A stretch of DNA of 64,000 nucleotides from Acidimicrobiia bacterium. GTDB taxonomy: Bacteria > Actinomycetota > Acidimicrobiia > Acidimicrobiales > Bin134. The position numbers were made by a program, and so were the translations under genes. The stretch spans positions 1 to 64,000 of the forward strand of contig JAJECA010000002.1 in the NCBI GenBank assembly GCA_022822265.1, read 5' to 3'. This document shows, piece after piece, positions 16,950 to 24,169 of this stretch (positions are counted from its first letter, which is position 1; every line of letters starts with the position of its first letter). The notes under the pieces were generated by a model that was not told where the DNA came from, ran no database searches, and saw only the letters and a list, made by a program, of their open reading frames with translations.

Positions 16950-18200
16950 TTAGAGATCGAAGAGGTCCCGGAGCGCTTCGGCCAGACGATCGCCCCGCGG
17001 TGATCCGGCGGCGTCTTTCAGCCTCACCGTGGGCTCGTGCAGAAGCTTGGCCACCAGACCCCGAGTGGCCACTTCCACCGCTTCCCGCTCGGCCGGGGAC
17101 AACCCGCTCAAATGGCGGTCCAGCTCCTCTTTGCGCAGAATCTCGGCCCGAGTCCGGAAGGCGGCGATCAATGGGGCCGCCTCGCGAGCCGAGCTGTGGT
17201 CCAGATAGCGGTTAAGTTCGTCGTCGATGATGCCCCGCACCCGGTCCAACTCGGCGCGGCGCTCTCGCAATCCCCGATCAGCGAAAGCCCTCAGATCGTC
17301 CATGTCCAGCAGGGTCACCCCGTCCAGATCACCCGCCGCGGGATCCACATCGCGGGGCACCGCAACGTCCACGATCAAGAGCGGGCGGTTGGCCCGCTCG
17401 GCCATGATCTCGGCCACGTCGCAATGCTCCAGAATCATCGACGACGCACCGGTGGATGTGAGCAATACGTCCACTACCGCCAACTCGGCGGACATCTCGT
17501 GGAGGCCCACTGCTCGGCCTCCGATCCGCTGGGCCAATTCCTCGCCCCGACCGGTGGTGCGATTGGCCACCACAACTTCGGCCGCCTCGCTCTTGGCCAG
17601 GCTGGCCGCCATGCCTTCACCCATGTCTCCGGCACCCAGCACCATCAGACGACGGCCGGCCAAACCATCCAGCCGCTCGGTGGCCAAGGCCACCGCCGCC
17701 TGAGAGACCGAGGTGATATGACGGGAAATGCCGGTCTCAGTACGGGCCCGCTTGCCCACTTCTGTGGCGTGGCGGAAGAGGTTGTTCAGCGACGAGCCGC
17801 AGGTGCCTTCCAGCCGAGCGGTCTCCCACGCGCTCTTGACCTGCCCTTGGATCTCGTTCTCGCCGAGCACGGCTGAGTCCAAGCCGCACGCCACCGAGAA
17901 AAGGTGCGACACGGCGTCGGCCTCATAGTGGGCATAGAGCGCATCGCCGAACTGCTCAGGGGCCACGTGGGCGCTCTCAGAGAGGAAATCCCGCACGTTC
18001 TGGAACGCCCCGTGGAAGGTCTCCGCAAAGACGTAGACCTCGATGCGATTGCAGGTGGACAGCACCACTGCCTCAGAAACATGCTCTCGACCGATCAGGT
18101 CGGTCAGCGCTTTGGGCAGGTTGGACTCATCGATGGTCATCCGCTCCAAAAGGCCGAGCGGTGCCGACCGGTGGTTGAGGCCTATCGCAAGTACTGACAC
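16950..18200 (-). CDS. hemA: glutamyl-tRNA reductase
   Basis: 416 residues. It reduces glutamyl-tRNA(Glu) to glutamate-1-semialdehyde with NADPH. Seen: GLNHRSAPLGLLERM, the catalytic Cys in VLSTCNRIEVY (about residue 50), EIQGQVKSAW, the Rossmann motif VLGAGDMGEGMA and the C-terminal dimerisation helix. GTG start at 18200, seven bases after the precorrin-2 dehydrogenase stop. It is the first committed step of the operon and a tRNA-Glu gene occurs at 46868. Confidence 0.97.
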   Translation of the reverse strand: MSVLAIGLNHRSAPLGLLERMTIDESNLPKALTDLIGREHVSEAVVLSTCNRIEVYVFAETFHGAFQNVRDFLSESAHVAPEQFGDALYAHYEADAVSHLFSVACGLDSAVLGENEIQGQVKSAWETARLEGTCGSSLNNLFRHATEVGKRARTETGISRHITSVSQAAVALATERLDGLAGRRLMVLGAGDMGEGMAASLAKSEAAEVVVANRTTGRGEELAQRIGGRAVGLHEMSAELAVVDVLLTSTGASSMILEHCDVAEIMAERANRPLLIVDVAVPRDVDPAAGDLDGVTLLDMDDLRAFADRGLRERRAELDRVRGIIDDELNRYLDHSSAREAAPLIAAFRTRAEILRKEELDRHLSGLSPAEREAVEVATRGLVAKLLHEPTVRLKDAAGSPRGDRLAEALRDLFDL

Positions 18201-18207
18201 TGGTTCA

Positions 18208-18837
18208 TCAAGGGTTGTCGACCAACTGGTCGATCATCGCTTTTGCCCGTCCGGTTTCACCGGAGCGGATCAACTCCAGCATTCCCGAATCCAGTACATC
18301 TTGCCAAGCCCGGTCCTCGGTGTGCATCCCTGCGGCTCGAATCCGTTCTCGCGCTTCGCTGAGCAGGCATAACATGGCCTCGTATTCGGGGCCGATCTCA
18401 GCTTCCAGGCGCTGGCGCAACCATCGTGACAACGCCGGACTATGACCCCCCGTGGAGCAGGTGATCATTAGCGGCCCTCGACGCAATTTGCTGGGCAGGG
18501 TGAACGAGCAATTGTCAGGGTCGTCGGCGCTGTTCACCCAGACCCCGACTGCCTCGCCGTCGCGGTAGACCTCAGCATTGACCCCCGCCGAACCAGTGGC
18601 CGCCACCGCCAGCCGGTAGCCCTCGACATCGCCCGAACGGTAGGGACGGCGATAAACGGTGACGCCGGGACGGTCGTCCAGTTCGGGAACCGCGTCTGGG
18701 GCGATCACGTCGACTACAGCCCCGGCTTCGAGCAACCCATCGACTTTGTTCAATGCCACCTGTCCTCCTCCCACCACCAGGCAGCGGTGGCCGCGAACCC
18801 GCAAGTTCACCGGATAAAGGACCTCATCGATGGGCAT
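18208..18837 (-). CDS. precorrin-2 dehydrogenase / sirohydrochlorin ferrochelatase family protein
   Basis: 209 residues corresponding to the N-terminal CysG (Met8-like) half. YPVNLRVRGHRCLVVGGGQVALNKV is the NAD-binding start, followed by VWVNSADDPDNCSF and the STGGHSPALSRWLRQRLE segment. It oxidises precorrin-2 to sirohydrochlorin and may insert iron. The methyltransferase partner is the N-terminal half of the cobA-hemD fusion in the same operon. ATG at 18837, six bases after the small membrane peptide gene. Confidence 0.92.
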   Translation of the reverse strand: MPIDEVLYPVNLRVRGHRCLVVGGGQVALNKVDGLLEAGAVVDVIAPDAVPELDDRPGVTVYRRPYRSGDVEGYRLAVAATGSAGVNAEVYRDGEAVGVWVNSADDPDNCSFTLPSKLRRGPLMITCSTGGHSPALSRWLRQRLEAEIGPEYEAMLCLLSEARERIRAAGMHTEDRAWQDVLDSGMLELIRSGETGRAKAMIDQLVDNP

Positions 18838-18843
18838 GGCCGA

Positions 18844-18933
18844 TTAACGGGCCAGCACGAACAGCTGGATGACCGCCGCGATGAGAATGGCCAACAACAA
18901 GATGGCAATGGCGATGGTTGTTCCTGGTCTCAT
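18844..18933 (-). CDS. 29-residue single-helix membrane peptide
   Basis: A short frame coding MRPGTTIAIAILL...LFVLAR: two N-terminal charged or polar turns, one hydrophobic helix of about 20 residues, then Arg and stop. Its ATG overlaps the stop of the SAM hydrolase gene in ATGA form, and the next gene starts six bases after its TAA, so its placement is exactly that of an operon gene. I do not recognise it; such peptides usually act as small membrane-complex subunits or regulators. Confidence 0.6.
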   Translation of the reverse strand: MRPGTTIAIAILLLAILIAAVIQLFVLAR

Positions 18934-19793
18934 GCCAGTTCGTCCGATCGTTTGGGTTGCAATTGGACCGGGGTGGCCGGAGCAGGCCCACCGGACTCAA
19001 CGGTGATGGAGTCTCCCTCTACGCAGCTCAACTCCATAGCTGCTGATCCCCGGTTGACGGCGATGGCCACCAAGCCATAGGAGTCTACCAGCACCCCCAA
19101 TTCACCACTCTCCAGGCTGCTGTAGCTGTTGACCCGACGAGAGTTGCGGCCGATGTCGCCAGCAGTGAGCCGGAGGGCACTCCCCAACGGCTCCAGTTCG
19201 GCGGGATCCAGATTGAGCTGCAAGTTGCCGAACCGATCTATCCACAGCACCTCGGCGTGGATCTGCTCGCCCTCGGTTCGGCTTACCGGCACCACCCCGG
19301 GCACCAGGGAATGCACCGGGATCAGGGTCCCCACCTCTTCGAGATCGGCGCCCAGACACAGGTGGGCAGCCGTGGGGGCAAACACGTCGCGCCCGGCGAA
19401 GGTGGGACCGGGAGAAGGGAGGTGATAGCTCTCGGCGGTGAGCTCCACCGCACGAGAGGCCCCTCCCACCATGGCCACGGCCGGGGCCAACAGCCCGTTG
19501 TCGGGGCCGACCAGCACCGAGGTTCCCTCGCCCACCTCAACCGCCACCGCTCGCCGAGTGCTGCCCACACCAGGGTCGACAACGGCCAGCACGACTCCGG
19601 GCACCAGATACTGAGCGCTACGGGCCAAGGCCAAGCCCCCTGCCCGCACATCGTGGGGGGCGACGTCGTGGGTGATGTCCACCACCGCAACCTCCGGGGC
19701 GATGGAGCGGATCACCGACTTCACAACGCCGACGAACTCGTCGCCCAACCCGTAGTCCGAGAGGAACGAGATGGTGTCGTATCGCAAAGTCAT
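18930..19793 (-). CDS. SAM hydrolase / SAM hydroxide adenosyltransferase family protein (DUF62)
   Basis: 287 residues. The family splits S-adenosylmethionine to adenosine and methionine and is related to fluorinase. Seen: ISFLSDYGLGDEFVGVVK at the N-terminus, DITHDVAPHDVRAG, VDPGVGSTRRAV, VGPDNGLLAPA and the C-terminal-domain segment WIDRFGNLQLNL. It is first in the tetrapyrrole string, coupled by ATGA to the membrane peptide. A link to SAM-dependent uroporphyrinogen methylation downstream is possible but inferred. Confidence 0.88.
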   Translation of the reverse strand: MTLRYDTISFLSDYGLGDEFVGVVKSVIRSIAPEVAVVDITHDVAPHDVRAGGLALARSAQYLVPGVVLAVVDPGVGSTRRAVAVEVGEGTSVLVGPDNGLLAPAVAMVGGASRAVELTAESYHLPSPGPTFAGRDVFAPTAAHLCLGADLEEVGTLIPVHSLVPGVVPVSRTEGEQIHAEVLWIDRFGNLQLNLDPAELEPLGSALRLTAGDIGRNSRRVNSYSSLESGELGVLVDSYGLVAIAVNRGSAAMELSCVEGDSITVESGGPAPATPVQLQPKRSDELA

Positions 19794-19836
19794 CGCTTGG
19801 CCACCACTGTGTTGAGGCCAAGAGAGAGTGGCAGCG

Positions 19837-20031
19837 TCAGCCTGCCTGCGTGTAGCGACTGGCCAAATAGCGGTCGACGTCGCCCTCGCGCAATCGATAC
19901 GACTTGCCGATCCTCACAGCGGGAAGATCTCGGGCCTTTATCAGCCGATACACCGTCATCGTTGAGACTCTCATGAGGGCAGCAACCTCTGCCACGGTCA
20001 TGAGTTTGTCCCGCCCTTCTGGCTTTGCCAT
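19837..20031 (-). CDS. small excisionase-family DNA-binding protein (helix-turn-helix)
   Basis: 64 residues from ATG 20031. LMTVAEVAALMRVSTMTVYRLIKARDLPAVRIGKSYRL is the winged helix-turn-helix of the excisionase/MerR-like family. It closely resembles the small protein encoded beside proC in mycobacteria (Rv0500A), and proC is the upstream neighbour here too. It is a chromosomal regulator, not a mark of a phage: no integrase is near. Target unknown. Confidence 0.85.
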   Translation of the reverse strand: MAKPEGRDKLMTVAEVAALMRVSTMTVYRLIKARDLPAVRIGKSYRLREGDVDRYLASRYTQAG

Positions 20032-20168
20032 GCCAACACACCCCTCACTCCGCTGTGCGCCGCTCACCTTACGCGGCCCTGCCCGTGCAGTGCCACCCCG
20101 CTTCCGAAAGAACAAGGAAATCGTGGATTTACCTTGTGGTAACCGTCCTCGGCTGTGCTTGTCGCGTG

Positions 20169-20963
20169 TTAGCTGGAGCCCAGCTCGCGGCTTCGCTCGG
20201 TGGCGGCCACCACTGCGGCGATGAACGCGGCGGCCGCCCCGCGGGCTTCCAGCTCGGCGATCCCCTGGGCAGTGGTGCCCCCCGGCGACGTGACCGCGGC
20301 CCGCAGGTCGGAGGGATGCTCCCCCGACTCGGCCAGCAAACGGGCCGCCCCGAGAAGGGTCTGGCGGGTGAGCGCATCGGCCATGTCGGGGGAAAGGCCA
20401 ACCTCTGCTCCTGCGGCCATCAGCGTCTCCGCCAACCAGAACACGTAGGCGGGCCCGGAGCCGGAGAGCCCCGTGACCGCGTCGAGCATTCGCTCTTCGC
20501 ACACCACTACCGTGCCCACCGCCTCAAGGATTCCGGTGGCCCAAACCAGATCCTCCTCGGTGGCTAAGTGGCCCGGGGCGATAGCCGCCGCCCCGGCCCC
20601 CACCAACGCAGGAGTGTTGGGCATGGCCCGAACCACCCGGGCGCCGTCGCCCAGAACGGCCTCCAACGATGCGGTGGTGACCCCGGCAGCGATGCTGAGA
20701 ACCCGGTGCACCCCGGCCTCGTTGAGGCTGCCTCCTGCAGAAGCGGCGTCATCGGGCTTGACCGCCAGCACCGCATCGGCTCGCTCTACCGGATGGTCGG
20801 TCACCGTCACACCGCCGTAGCGATCGGCCAACTCCGCCCGCCGATCAGCGATCATTTCCACCACAGCGAGCTCGCCGGGCTGAGCCCACCCGCCGGCCAG
20901 AAGGCCGCCGAGCAAGGCCTCGCCCATTCGACCCCCGCCGATGAGTTGCAGTCGAAGTGCCAC
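20169..20963 (-). CDS. proC: pyrroline-5-carboxylate reductase
   Basis: 264 residues. It reduces 1-pyrroline-5-carboxylate to proline with NAD(P)H. Seen: LIGGGRMGEALLGGLL Rossmann start, AVKPDD, RAMPNTPALVGAGA, and the family signature VTGLSGSGPAYVFWLAE with LLGAARLL and SPGGTTAQGI at the C-terminus. The 137-base gap to the small DNA-binding protein holds no other gene. It has its own AT-rich upstream region (20964-21116). Confidence 0.96.
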   Translation of the reverse strand: MALRLQLIGGGRMGEALLGGLLAGGWAQPGELAVVEMIADRRAELADRYGGVTVTDHPVERADAVLAVKPDDAASAGGSLNEAGVHRVLSIAAGVTTASLEAVLGDGARVVRAMPNTPALVGAGAAAIAPGHLATEEDLVWATGILEAVGTVVVCEERMLDAVTGLSGSGPAYVFWLAETLMAAGAEVGLSPDMADALTRQTLLGAARLLAESGEHPSDLRAAVTSPGGTTAQGIAELEARGAAAAFIAAVVAATERSRELGSS

Positions 20964-21116
20964 CTCCCTGCTATAGCAGGCCAGAGGGGGTGTTATAGGT
21001 CAAAAAAACTCTGGCCGGTGGGAGGACTTCCCCGATCACCCCCACCGACCAGGAGCTCTAAACGAGAAATCTACAATTCAAATATATTGAAATCAATGGA
21101 CATTAGGTAAAACAAC
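20964..21116. promoter_or_regulatory. AT-rich spacer upstream of proC
   Basis: This gap contains the most AT-rich stretch noticed in the window (about 21060-21125). It has a near-palindrome TTCAA-ATATA-TTGAA and, at 21102-21121, a stem ATTAGGT-AAAACA-ACCTAAT followed by four further T on the plus strand and overlapping the YbjN stop. A second possible stem, CGGTGGG/CCCACCG, lies at about 21015-21050. A proC promoter is expected here but I cannot fix its boxes. Confidence 0.35.
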
Positions 21117-21572
21117 CTAATTTTTGAACCGAGTGGCGTAGCCAATCCTCATGCAGGGGCGAAACCACCGCTCCGAATAGGCGTAGAACGAGCCCAAGAG
21201 CCGGTCGATCTCCGCTTCGGTAACTGTGTGGGCTGCCATCTCGGCCACCAAGAACACGGCGTCTTCCACCCCGATGGCGAAGCGCAAACCGGCCAGCTCG
21301 CGGTTGCGCCGCAGCAGGTATTCGTAAAGCTGGGCCTCGTTCTCCTCGGGTGCGGGCATGAAATGGCACTCGCAATGCAGTTGTCGTTGGCCGAGCGTGA
21401 ACCAGACGGTGGACACCGTCTTCTCCTCCCCCACCATCCGCACGTACCAGCGGCGCTGGCCAGGCTCTCCCCGGTCCACGGTCAGCACGGTCGGGTTGGT
21501 CTGAAGCTGATCGTCCAGCCAGGCGTCGATGTCCGATTCCAATGCGGCCAACTCTTCGGCCCGCAGAATCAT
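21117..21572 (-). CDS. YbjN-domain protein
   Basis: 151 residues from ATG 21572 (MILRAEELAAL); a TTG at 21578 is two codons longer. The fold pattern TVSTVWFTLGQRQLHCECHFMP followed by LLRRNRELAGLRFAIG, then VTEAEIDRLLGSFYAY, is that of YbjN/type III secretion chaperone-like proteins. The same kind of gene follows mshA in mycobacteria (Rv0487). Function unknown. Its start is reached from mshA through two tandem mini-ORFs. Confidence 0.8.
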   Translation of the reverse strand: MILRAEELAALESDIDAWLDDQLQTNPTVLTVDRGEPGQRRWYVRMVGEEKTVSTVWFTLGQRQLHCECHFMPAPEENEAQLYEYLLRRNRELAGLRFAIGVEDAVFLVAEMAAHTVTEAEIDRLLGSFYAYSERWFRPCMRIGYATRFKN

Positions 21573-21660
21573 GCGCAATCGACGGGGTTACAGGCCATGG
21601 GCGGCGTCATGTGCAATCGACAGGGTTACAGGCCATGGGCAGCGTCATGTGCAATCGACA
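21570..21660 (-). repeat. 38-base tandem repeat (2.4 copies) on the mshA stop / YbjN start junction
   Basis: Copies at 21570-21607, 21608-21645 and a 15-base part at 21646-21660; the two full copies differ at three positions. Each copy carries the stop/start overlap. Reading on the minus strand, the mshA stop overlaps an ATG opening MTLPMACNPVDCT (21607-21648), whose TGA overlaps an ATG opening MTPPMACNPVDCA (21569-21610), whose TGA overlaps the real YbjN ATG. Confidence 0.88.
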
Positions 21661-22859
21661 AGCACTCGAGATTGGACCCGGCGATAGGTGGCTTGAAGCG
21701 ATCGGGCCATGGCCGTCCAGGAGAACAGCCGCGCTCGTTCAGCCGCGTCCATGGCCATCTCTGCGGCAAGCAGAGGGTTGTCGATCAGAGCGGCCACCTG
21801 GACGGCAAATGCCTCCGGGTTGGCATCGTCCACCAGGAACCCCGTTCGGCCGTGATCCACCACCGAGCGCAGCCCACCCACCGGAGCAGCCACCACCGGG
21901 GTTCCACTGGCGGCCGCTTCGAGGGCCACCAACCCGAAGGACTCGCTGCGGCTGGGAACCAGCACCACATCGGCAGCCCGGTAGTACGTAGACAGCCAGT
22001 GGTGGGGACGGGGTGGGATCAACGCCACCCGATCGGCCAATCCCAGCGCCTGAATTCGGTCTTGCAAGCGCTGGTATTCAACTTCACCCTCGGTGCCGCT
22101 GGGGCCGCCGACCACCAATAGGCGAGCGTCCTGTTGCTCTAGGAGGGCCAAAGTCTCCACCGCCACTAGGGGCCGCTTCAGCGGCTGGATCCGACCCACA
22201 AAAAGCAGAATCGGACCAGGGCCCAAGCCCAGCGCGGCCCGAGCTCCTTCCCGGTCGCCGGGAGAGAACAGCGCATGCTCCACCCCCGGAGGGGCCAGCT
22301 CTATTCGCTCGGGCGGGGCATCGTAGAAGCTCCGCAACTGCTGGGCCTCCGGCTCACATGAGGCGACAACTACATCGGCGCAACCAATCACCTCAGACTC
22401 GGCTTGGGCCCGCTGCTCTGACTCGGGGTCGCCGGTGGCTGCCTTTACCCGGGCCAACGTGTGAAAGGTCACCGCCATCGGCACTCCCACCGCGTGCTTG
22501 ACCCGGTGGCCAGCAATCCCGGACAGCCAATAGTTGGCGTGGATTACATCGGGCAGTCCATTTCGCCGGAAGTCGGCCAACACGCCGTCGGCAAATAGGT
22601 CCACTGTCCTGAAGAGATCCTCTTTGTGCAGATCGACGGGACCGGCGTCGATGTGGACAACGGTCACGCCGGGTTCGATGGCCACTTCGTCGGGCAGGCC
22701 GTCTTGGGACCGGCGCACGTACACCCGGCATTCACTGCCGCCGTGAGCCAGCGCCGCGGCCATTTCCCGCACGTAGACGTTCATGCCCCCGCTGTCGCCC
22801 ACGCCCGGCTGCGCCAGCGGCGAAGTGTGCAGTGACAGCACGGCCACATTCTGAGTCAT
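21645..22859 (-). CDS. mshA: D-inositol-3-phosphate glycosyltransferase (mycothiol synthesis)
   Basis: 404 residues from ATG 22859 (MTQNVAVLSLHTSPL); upstream frame is shadow. MshA joins UDP-GlcNAc to inositol-3-phosphate, the first step of mycothiol synthesis. Seen: LAQPGVGDSGGMNVYVREMA, INYWLSG-type segment HANYWLSGIAGH, ERIELAPPGVEHALFSPG, the GT4 motif FVGRIQPLKRP and SRSESFGLVALEAAASGTPVVA. Mycothiol is an actinobacterial thiol, which supports the taxonomic call. It is followed by the YbjN gene, as in mycobacteria. Confidence 0.94.
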   Translation of the reverse strand: MTQNVAVLSLHTSPLAQPGVGDSGGMNVYVREMAAALAHGGSECRVYVRRSQDGLPDEVAIEPGVTVVHIDAGPVDLHKEDLFRTVDLFADGVLADFRRNGLPDVIHANYWLSGIAGHRVKHAVGVPMAVTFHTLARVKAATGDPESEQRAQAESEVIGCADVVVASCEPEAQQLRSFYDAPPERIELAPPGVEHALFSPGDREGARAALGLGPGPILLFVGRIQPLKRPLVAVETLALLEQQDARLLVVGGPSGTEGEVEYQRLQDRIQALGLADRVALIPPRPHHWLSTYYRAADVVLVPSRSESFGLVALEAAASGTPVVAAPVGGLRSVVDHGRTGFLVDDANPEAFAVQVAALIDNPLLAAEMAMDAAERARLFSWTAMARSLQATYRRVQSRVLVDCT

Positions 22860-22924
22860 GGCCTCACGCTCCGATTCACGGCGTGAAAGTTCGGCAATCT
22901 GCAAAAGGACATCGCCAAAAAAGG

Positions 22925-23161
22925 CTACCCGCCGGAGACTGGAGGCAGCACGGCCACCTCGTCGCCGTCGGTCACCGACTCCGAGCCGGTAACGGGTTCG
23001 CCGTTGAGCCAAACCCGACAGATTTGAAGCTGCTCCGCAAACGCCGCACCGTAGCGGTCGACCGCGGTGGCGAGCACCTGGTCAACGGTGGCGCCGGGGA
23101 TCTCATCTTTGCCGGTACCCGCCGCCTCCCTGACGTGGGCGAACAGGCGCAACGTGGCCAT
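22925..23161 (-). CDS. MoaD/ThiS-family sulfur carrier protein
   Basis: 78 residues from ATG 23161 (MATLRLFAHVREAAG); an ATG at 23199 would add 13. The beta-grasp fold ends in PPVSGG with the exposed Gly-Gly that is adenylated and thiocarboxylated in this family. RVWLNGEPV and TDGDEVAVLPPVSGG are typical of MoaD (molybdopterin synthase small subunit). No moaE is beside it, so another sulfur-carrier role remains possible. Confidence 0.85.
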   Translation of the reverse strand: MATLRLFAHVREAAGTGKDEIPGATVDQVLATAVDRYGAAFAEQLQICRVWLNGEPVTGSESVTDGDEVAVLPPVSGG

Positions 23162-23231
23162 GGTCGAAAGTGTACGGGAATCTCGGGCCTCTGCCATGGG
23201 CGGGAATGCGCTGGCCATTACCCTGTCAGCC

Positions 23232-23828
23232 GTGTCTCGACTGCTTCTGATCCGCCATGGGCAGTCGGAATGGAATGCCATGCGGCGCTGGCAGGGCCAG
23301 GCCGATCCCCCTCTGTCGCCGCTTGGGCACCAACAGGCCGCCGAGGCCGCGGCTCGACTGGAACCGGTGGATGTGGTGGCCTCCTCCACCCTCCTACGGT
23401 CCCAGACCAGCGCAGAGATCATCGCCAAGCACTTGGGCTGCGACCCGCCGATACCGGTGCCCGAACTAATCGAGCGGGATGTGAGGGAATTCTCAGGTCT
23501 GACCCGAGCACAGATTGAAGAGCAGTTCCCCGGGTTTCTCCAAGACGGCCGACGACCGCCGGGCTGGGAGGACGACGACGCCCTGTTGGCCCGGGTGCTG
23601 GCCGGACTCAACCGATTGGCCGGCATCGTCGGCGACCAGTCTGCGTTGGTGGTGACCCACGGCGGGGTGATCTACACCCTGGAACACCATCTGGGCTGCC
23701 CGCCCGACCGGGTCACCAACATGAGCGGCCGATGGGTGACGATGACAGATGGACAGTTGGTTCCCGGTGAACGAGTCAACCCCCTAGAGGGAGTTGACAT
23801 CCAAGTCCCCGCCGCGGATCTGCTGTAG
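23232..23828 (+). CDS. histidine phosphatase / phosphoglycerate mutase family protein
   Basis: 198 residues from GTG 23232 (VSRLLLIRHGQSEWN); an in-frame ATG at 23197 is possible but would overlap the likely divergent promoter. RHGQSEWN holds the phosphohistidine, followed by SSTLLRSQTSAEII, the acidic ERDVREFSGLT and the second His in VVTHGGVIYTLE. At about 200 residues it is probably a phosphatase of the cobC/PhoE type and not glycolytic mutase. It is near mshA, as gpm1 is in mycobacteria. Confidence 0.85.
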   Translation: MSRLLLIRHGQSEWNAMRRWQGQADPPLSPLGHQQAAEAAARLEPVDVVASSTLLRSQTSAEIIAKHLGCDPPIPVPELIERDVREFSGLTRAQIEEQFPGFLQDGRRPPGWEDDDALLARVLAGLNRLAGIVGDQSALVVTHGGVIYTLEHHLGCPPDRVTNMSGRWVTMTDGQLVPGERVNPLEGVDIQVPAADLL

Positions 23829-23830
23829 CC

Positions 23831-23852
23831 GGATCAGCTCTGGATCAGCTCT
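23831..23852. repeat. 11-base tandem duplication at a gene end
   Basis: GGATCAGCTCT occurs twice head to tail, starting just after the phosphatase stop codon. It forms the 3' end of the minus-strand 68-residue gene: one copy is coding and the second supplies its TGA stop. Confidence 0.7.
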
Positions 23853-24040
23853 GCGCAGCGCTGCAATACGGGGCGGCGTTCGATGCTGCCGTCGGCTTCG
23901 GCGGCCTGGATGCGATGGCGCAATACGTCGAGGTCTTCGAGGTCGGCCAGCACGGCCTCCACGTCGATCAACTCGCTCTCCACGTCGCTAAGCAGGGCTT
24001 CCCAGGCTTCCACCGTGGGGCATATTACCGACCGCGCCAA
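23834..24040 (-). CDS. small acidic helical protein of unknown function
   Basis: 68 residues, MARSVICPTVEAWEALL then a run of Glu/Asp/Leu/Val heptad-like residues (about 12-55) suggesting a helical hairpin or short coiled coil, ending CAELIQS. I do not recognise it. Its start lies 25 bases from the 5' end of the divergent tRNA-Lys gene, and it converges on the phosphatase gene. Its coding status rests on codon bias, a clean ATG and lack of a better frame. Confidence 0.55.
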   Translation of the reverse strand: MARSVICPTVEAWEALLSDVESELIDVEAVLADLEDLDVLRHRIQAAEADGSIERRPVLQRCAELIQS

Positions 24041-24065
24041 AGCGTCTGGGCGATACAGTGACGGC

Positions 24066-24138
24066 GGGCCGCTAGCTCATCAGGTAGAGCAGGAGACTTT
24101 TAATCTCAAGGTGCTGGGTTCGAGTCCCAGGCGGCCTA
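24066..24138 (+). tRNA. tRNA-Lys (anticodon TTT)
   Basis: 73-base cloverleaf: acceptor GGGCCGC pairs with GCGGCCT, D arm with GCTC/GAGC, anticodon loop CTTTTAA, T loop GGTTCGAGTCC, discriminator A. No CCA is encoded. Confidence 0.95.
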
Positions 24139-24169
24139 CAAGACTCACAGCAATCTTCCTACTACGCTG

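Noticed and set aside
19837..20031. Excisionase-like protein as a sign of an integrated element
   Set aside because: No integrase, attachment-site repeats or phage genes nearby, and the gene is a known chromosomal neighbour of proC in actinobacteria.
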